A DNA stretch of 64,000 nt from Sebastes aleutianus (Eukaryota > Chordata > Actinopteri > Perciformes > Sebastidae), in the NCBI GenBank assembly GCA_916700875.1, contig CAKAKS010000062.1, forward strand, positions 15,231,460 to 15,295,459. The letters are read 5' to 3'. The position numbers and the translations under genes were made by a program. This document shows, one piece after another, positions 60,997 through 64,000 of the stretch. The notes beneath the pieces were generated by a model. That model saw nothing but the letters and a program-made list of their open reading frames with translations, was not told the origin of the DNA and did not search any database. Positions within the stretch are counted from its first letter, which is position 1; each line of letters opens with the position of its first letter.

Positions 60997-61495
60997 AGGG
61001 GACATATCATGCTCATTTTCAGGTTCATGTTTGTATTTTGGGTTTCTAGTAGAACATGTTTACATGCTTTAATGTTCAAAAAACCCTTTATTTTTCTCAT
61101 ACTGTCTGTCTGAATATACCTGTATTTACCCTCTGTCTGAAACACTCCGTTTTAGTGCATTTCAACAGAATTACGTTGCTAGGCAACAGTTTGGGTCCAT
61201 GTTTACATCCTGTCAGCTGACGTCATTCACATACACTACAACAGGAAATAAACTGGGACACATTTAGAATGTTCACGTTTAAAACTGCGAAATGGTCTAA
61301 ATATTGTAGATTTGTGACATCACAAATGGACAGAAATCCTAACGGCTTGTTTCAAATGCAGAGTTTCTGAATACGGGCTGTGTGTATTTCTCCATGAATT
61401 GAGTGTTTTGATACTTTCACAGTATTTATATATCACTTAAACCTGCTTTATAATATAAAAGACATGAAAATCTCACTATTTACAATATGGGACCT
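60997..61495. mobile_element. 499-bp TTAA-flanked MITE (piggyBac-like) in mmd intron 1
   Basis: Flanked by TTAA at 60993-60996 and 61496-61499. Ends are AGGGGACATATCATG on the left and, reversed, AGGTCCCATATTG on the right: an imperfect terminal inverted repeat. The duplicated copy at 61915-62404 has a single TTAA at 61966-61969 at exactly this place and no insert, so the boundaries are read directly. No open reading frame; non-autonomous. TTAA duplication is typical of piggyBac-type transposases. Confidence 0.8.
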
Positions 61496-62280
61496 TTAAA
61501 GTGTCTTGTTGTGTCCAGCGGGTCAAAAAAAAAAAAAAAGAAGACACTCAATTTATAGTGACATTATAAACAGAGAAAGGCAACAAATCACCTCATATCT
61601 GATAAACTGGAACCAAAGTATGAGCTGCACTTAAATGATAAATTACTTTATAACAATTATTATTATTATTATTATTAATTTCCTATCAGGGTCTCGTTGA
61701 TTACTACCTAGTTAATTCAATATTTTTCTGTGATCAAATCATTATCATTAAAACTGCATTAATGTGAGATTATTTTGTTCGTATGCTATAACATTACAGT
61801 AGCTACACAGCTTTAACTTTAACTACCATGTTACACCACCTGAAAGGAAAACATGTTAATGCTAACAAATAATAATAATATCAGCAATCTTTGGATCACA
61901 GCCCCAAAACATTAATTAATTCTGTGTTTTGGGGATTTAGTTAATAAACTTCCAAAGATGACATCTTAAAGTGTCTTTGTTTTGTCCAGCTAGTCAAAAA
62001 AAAAAAAAAAAAAAAAGATACTAAATTTATAGTGACATTAAAAAAAGAGAAAGGCAACAAATCATCTCATATCTGAGAAGCTGGAACCAAAGTATGAGCT
62101 GCACTTTGCATGATAAATGACTTTATAAATATTATTATTATGAATTTCTTATCAGGACCTGGTTAATTCAATAATTTTCTGTGATCAGATCATTATCATT
62201 AAAACTGCATTAATTTGACATATTTTTGTTCATAAGCTATAACATTACAGTAGCTACACAGAGACTGTAACTACCATGTT

Positions 62281-62343
62281 ACACCCAATACATCCCTGTT
62301 ACACCCAATACATCCCTGTTACACCCAATACATCCCTGTTACA
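62281..62343. repeat. 20-bp minisatellite, three units
   Basis: ACACCCAATACATCCCTGTT is repeated three times without change, followed by ACACCACC. The sister copy near 61829-61840 has no such expansion, so it arose after the local duplication. Confidence 0.85.
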
Positions 62344-62888
62344 CCACCTGAAAGGAACACATGTTTTGCAGCAGTCTTTGGCTCACAGCCTCAAAACATC
62401 ATCATAACAGTGAGATTTCTGGATTTCACAAACCTCTGAAAGCTGTTCACTCTCTTCATTTCAGTGCCTTATTCACCACAGGAAGCAAAAAGGATAAAAA
62501 ATCAGCAAATAAAACAATAAAGTGTCCTGACAGCAGCAGAACCGGAAGGCCTAGCATTAGCTAGTCTGCTAACATGATGCTACTCATTAACTTTCTCTAC
62601 AGCAGCAGCTACAAGGCACCGGCAGCATCAGTACTCCTACTACAAAAGGCACCATTTTAGTCGCTTTCTTAATACCATTCTGTAACAAATACTGGCTTAG
62701 AGCCTCTTCTTTAAGCCTGTAATATCCATGAGCACCAGCAGCAGCCAGGACAAACCGAAAAGACCCCAGAAAAGAAGCGAGAAGCCGGTCGATAAGAAAC
62801 TCCCCCGCTGAGCTGCTGAGCTCAACTGAACATCTCTTTTTGTGTCTCGCCGCCCAACCAGTGGTGAGATGTTGAGTGACGGCGGTGA

Positions 62889-62998
62889 GAGCCAATCAGC
62901 GGCGAGACTGCTTGCAAATTAGCCAATCAGCTGCGAGACTACCGGTGAATTAGCCAATCAGCTGCGAGACTACCGGCGAATTAGCCAATCAGATATCA
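62889..62998. promoter_or_regulatory. 31-bp tandem repeat with four CCAAT boxes, likely mmd promoter region
   Basis: AGCCAATCAG recurs with CCAAT at 62892, 62923, 62954 and 62985, exactly 31 bp apart. Units 2 and 3 are nearly identical (GCTGCGAGACTACCGG); the outer units have drifted. CCAAT is the NF-Y site. The array lies about 3 kb upstream of the first visible mmd exon, near where a promoter is expected. No splice donor tying a first exon to it was found. Confidence 0.55.
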
Positions 62999-63037
62999 GG
63001 TAGGCGGTGTCCTGTAGAGTAGCGTGATAGTCTGGAT

Positions 63038-63747
63038 AATCATGCAAATTATTATGAGAGATTGAGGATTAAATAAACATGTAGATGAATAAATAAATAA
63101 AACAGACAAAATACAAGGACATGTTTTTTAGTTTTACATTATTTTTCTTTCATCTCTTTGTCTTTTCTTTGTGTTGTTTTTTGGGATGGTCAGTGTGACT
63201 GTATTTGCATGTTTAAGACTTTTTTCCACCTCCCACTTTAAATGTTATGTCATGTGTACAAAGCATTCCTTTACCAAAAGGAAAATAAGAATATGTTGTA
63301 TAAAAATACAAGGAGATGAAGAAAACTGTTAAAACTGAATATAGTGCAGAGTAACAGCTGTGATACACAACTATTAAAAAAGTGAATATAGTGCAGAAGA
63401 GACTGTTAAAAATGAGTATAGTGCAGGGTAACTCCAGTAGCTTAGTCTATGAAAGTGCACTGTGTGCATTATTATCAGTTTGATGGCTTGATAATGCAAA
63501 TTATGAGAGATTGATGATGTTTGTGAGAAACGTACAAATAAACATGTAGATAAATAAACAGAGAAATACAAGGAAATGTTTTAGTTTTCTATCATTTCCT
63601 TCATCTCTTTGTCTTTTCTTTGTGTTGTAGGGAGTGGTTTCTGTTTGTGTGACTGTATTTGCATGTTAAAGACTTTTTTCCACCTCCCACTTTAAGTGTC
63701 ATGTCATGTGTACAAAGCATTCCTTTACCAAAAGGAAAATAAGAAAA
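63038..63747. repeat. Direct duplication upstream of mmd (63038-63294 and 63489-63747)
   Basis: Both copies share ATGCAAATTAT, GAGAGATTGA, ATAAACATGTAGAT, CATCTCTTTGTCTTTTCTTT, GACTTTTTTCCACCTCCCAC and ACAAAGCATTCCTTTACC. Each contains a POU octamer ATTTGCAT (63203-63210 and 63657-63664). The spacer holds short repeats of TATAGTGCAG (near 63342, 63387, 63417). Origin unknown. Confidence 0.75.
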
Positions 63748-64000
63748 CTGATGCAATAACAAATAAAACTGACATAATGTTCTAAGTGCAAAACTGCTAG
63801 TACTACTTTCTATGACACCCTTTATAAAGGGTGTATAGTTGTCACTAATGCATTTAATAGTGGTTAAAAAAAAAAGATTTATCACTACTGCTGTATGGAT
63901 CAATCATACATTTTTAAATATCTACCTTTAAATATTCTCCTCCATCATGGCACTTGTATTGTCTTAATATTTACAAATGCACAGTTGATGTGTTGTAAAG
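63748..64000. other. AT-rich end of window
   Basis: CTTTATAAAGGGTGTATAG and poly(A) runs. No gene seen; the missing first mmd exon could lie here or beyond. Confidence 0.3.

Larger units (their letters stand above)
60919..62404. repeat. Tandem duplication of about 490 bp inside mmd intron 1
   Basis: Copy 1 is about 60919-61914, interrupted by a 499-bp insertion. Copy 2 is about 61915-62404. Shared landmarks in order: ATTCTGTG, CTTCCA, AAAGATGACA, a poly(A) run, GAGAAAGGCAACAAATCA, GAACCAAAGTATGAGCTGCA, ATCATTATCATTAAAACTGC, ACATTACAGTAGCTACACAG, ACACCACCTGAAAGGA and TCTTTGG. Copy 2 also carries an expanded 20-bp minisatellite. Confidence 0.75.

Noticed and set aside
62587..62895. 102-codon minus-strand frame near the mmd 5' side
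   Set aside because: No similarity to MMD or any protein I recognise, CAG-repeat content, and no fitting splice donor; more likely 5' flank or UTR.
1..64000. CRISPR array, bacterial operon, phage or rRNA
   Set aside because: No regularly spaced repeat-spacer array; the 31-bp CCAAT array has no spacers. Genes are spliced vertebrate genes.
1..64000. tRNA genes or an intact retrotransposon/transposase gene
   Set aside because: No convincing A/B-box cloverleaf noticed and no long transposase or reverse-transcriptase frame; only fragments are seen.

Overview
This window is nuclear DNA of a ray-finned fish, most likely a percomorph teleost. The evidence is spliced vertebrate genes with GT-AG introns, very high non-coding content, and dense families of teleost-type interspersed repeats (TTAA-flanked and hAT-like MITEs, LINE 3' tails with tetra/pentanucleotide ends, microsatellites). 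There is no bacterial-style gene organisation. Only two protein-coding genes can be supported.

Layout: (1) 1-38460 is a long gene-free stretch upstream of hlf. It holds two inverted copies of a TTAA-flanked MITE (49-464, 2278-2913), about ten copies of two related repeat families, an 860-bp direct duplication (9268-10126 and 12144-13006), a possible decayed MADF-domain fragment (7375-7539, minus), LINE 3' ends, and a few unique stretches that could be regulatory. (2) 38461-52790 is hlf on the plus strand, encoding the PAR-bZIP transcription factor HLF. It has four coding exons, a 299-residue product, a CRE-bearing 5' region and a long 3'UTR. (3) 54650-about 63000 is mmd (PAQR11) on the minus strand. 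Six coding exons encoding 230 residues are visible; the very short first coding exon is not located. The likely promoter side carries a 31-bp-period CCAAT-box array.

hlf and mmd converge tail to tail with about 1.9 kb between their predicted poly(A) signals. From memory, human HLF and MMD are also convergent neighbours on chromosome 17, so this looks like conserved vertebrate synteny. The proteins have unrelated roles: a nuclear clock-output bZIP activator, and a seven-helix membrane protein of Golgi/lysosome linked to macrophage activation.

I found no CRISPR array, operon, phage, rRNA, or convincing tRNA. Nothing here looks like a new multi-gene system. The most informative unexplained structures are transposon archaeology (a matched filled/empty TTAA insertion site inside mmd intron 1, nested hAT elements with readable 8-bp target duplications, MITEs placed in both 3'UTRs) and small regulatory arrays near mmd and inside hlf. 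Similarity statements are by eye, with no database search.
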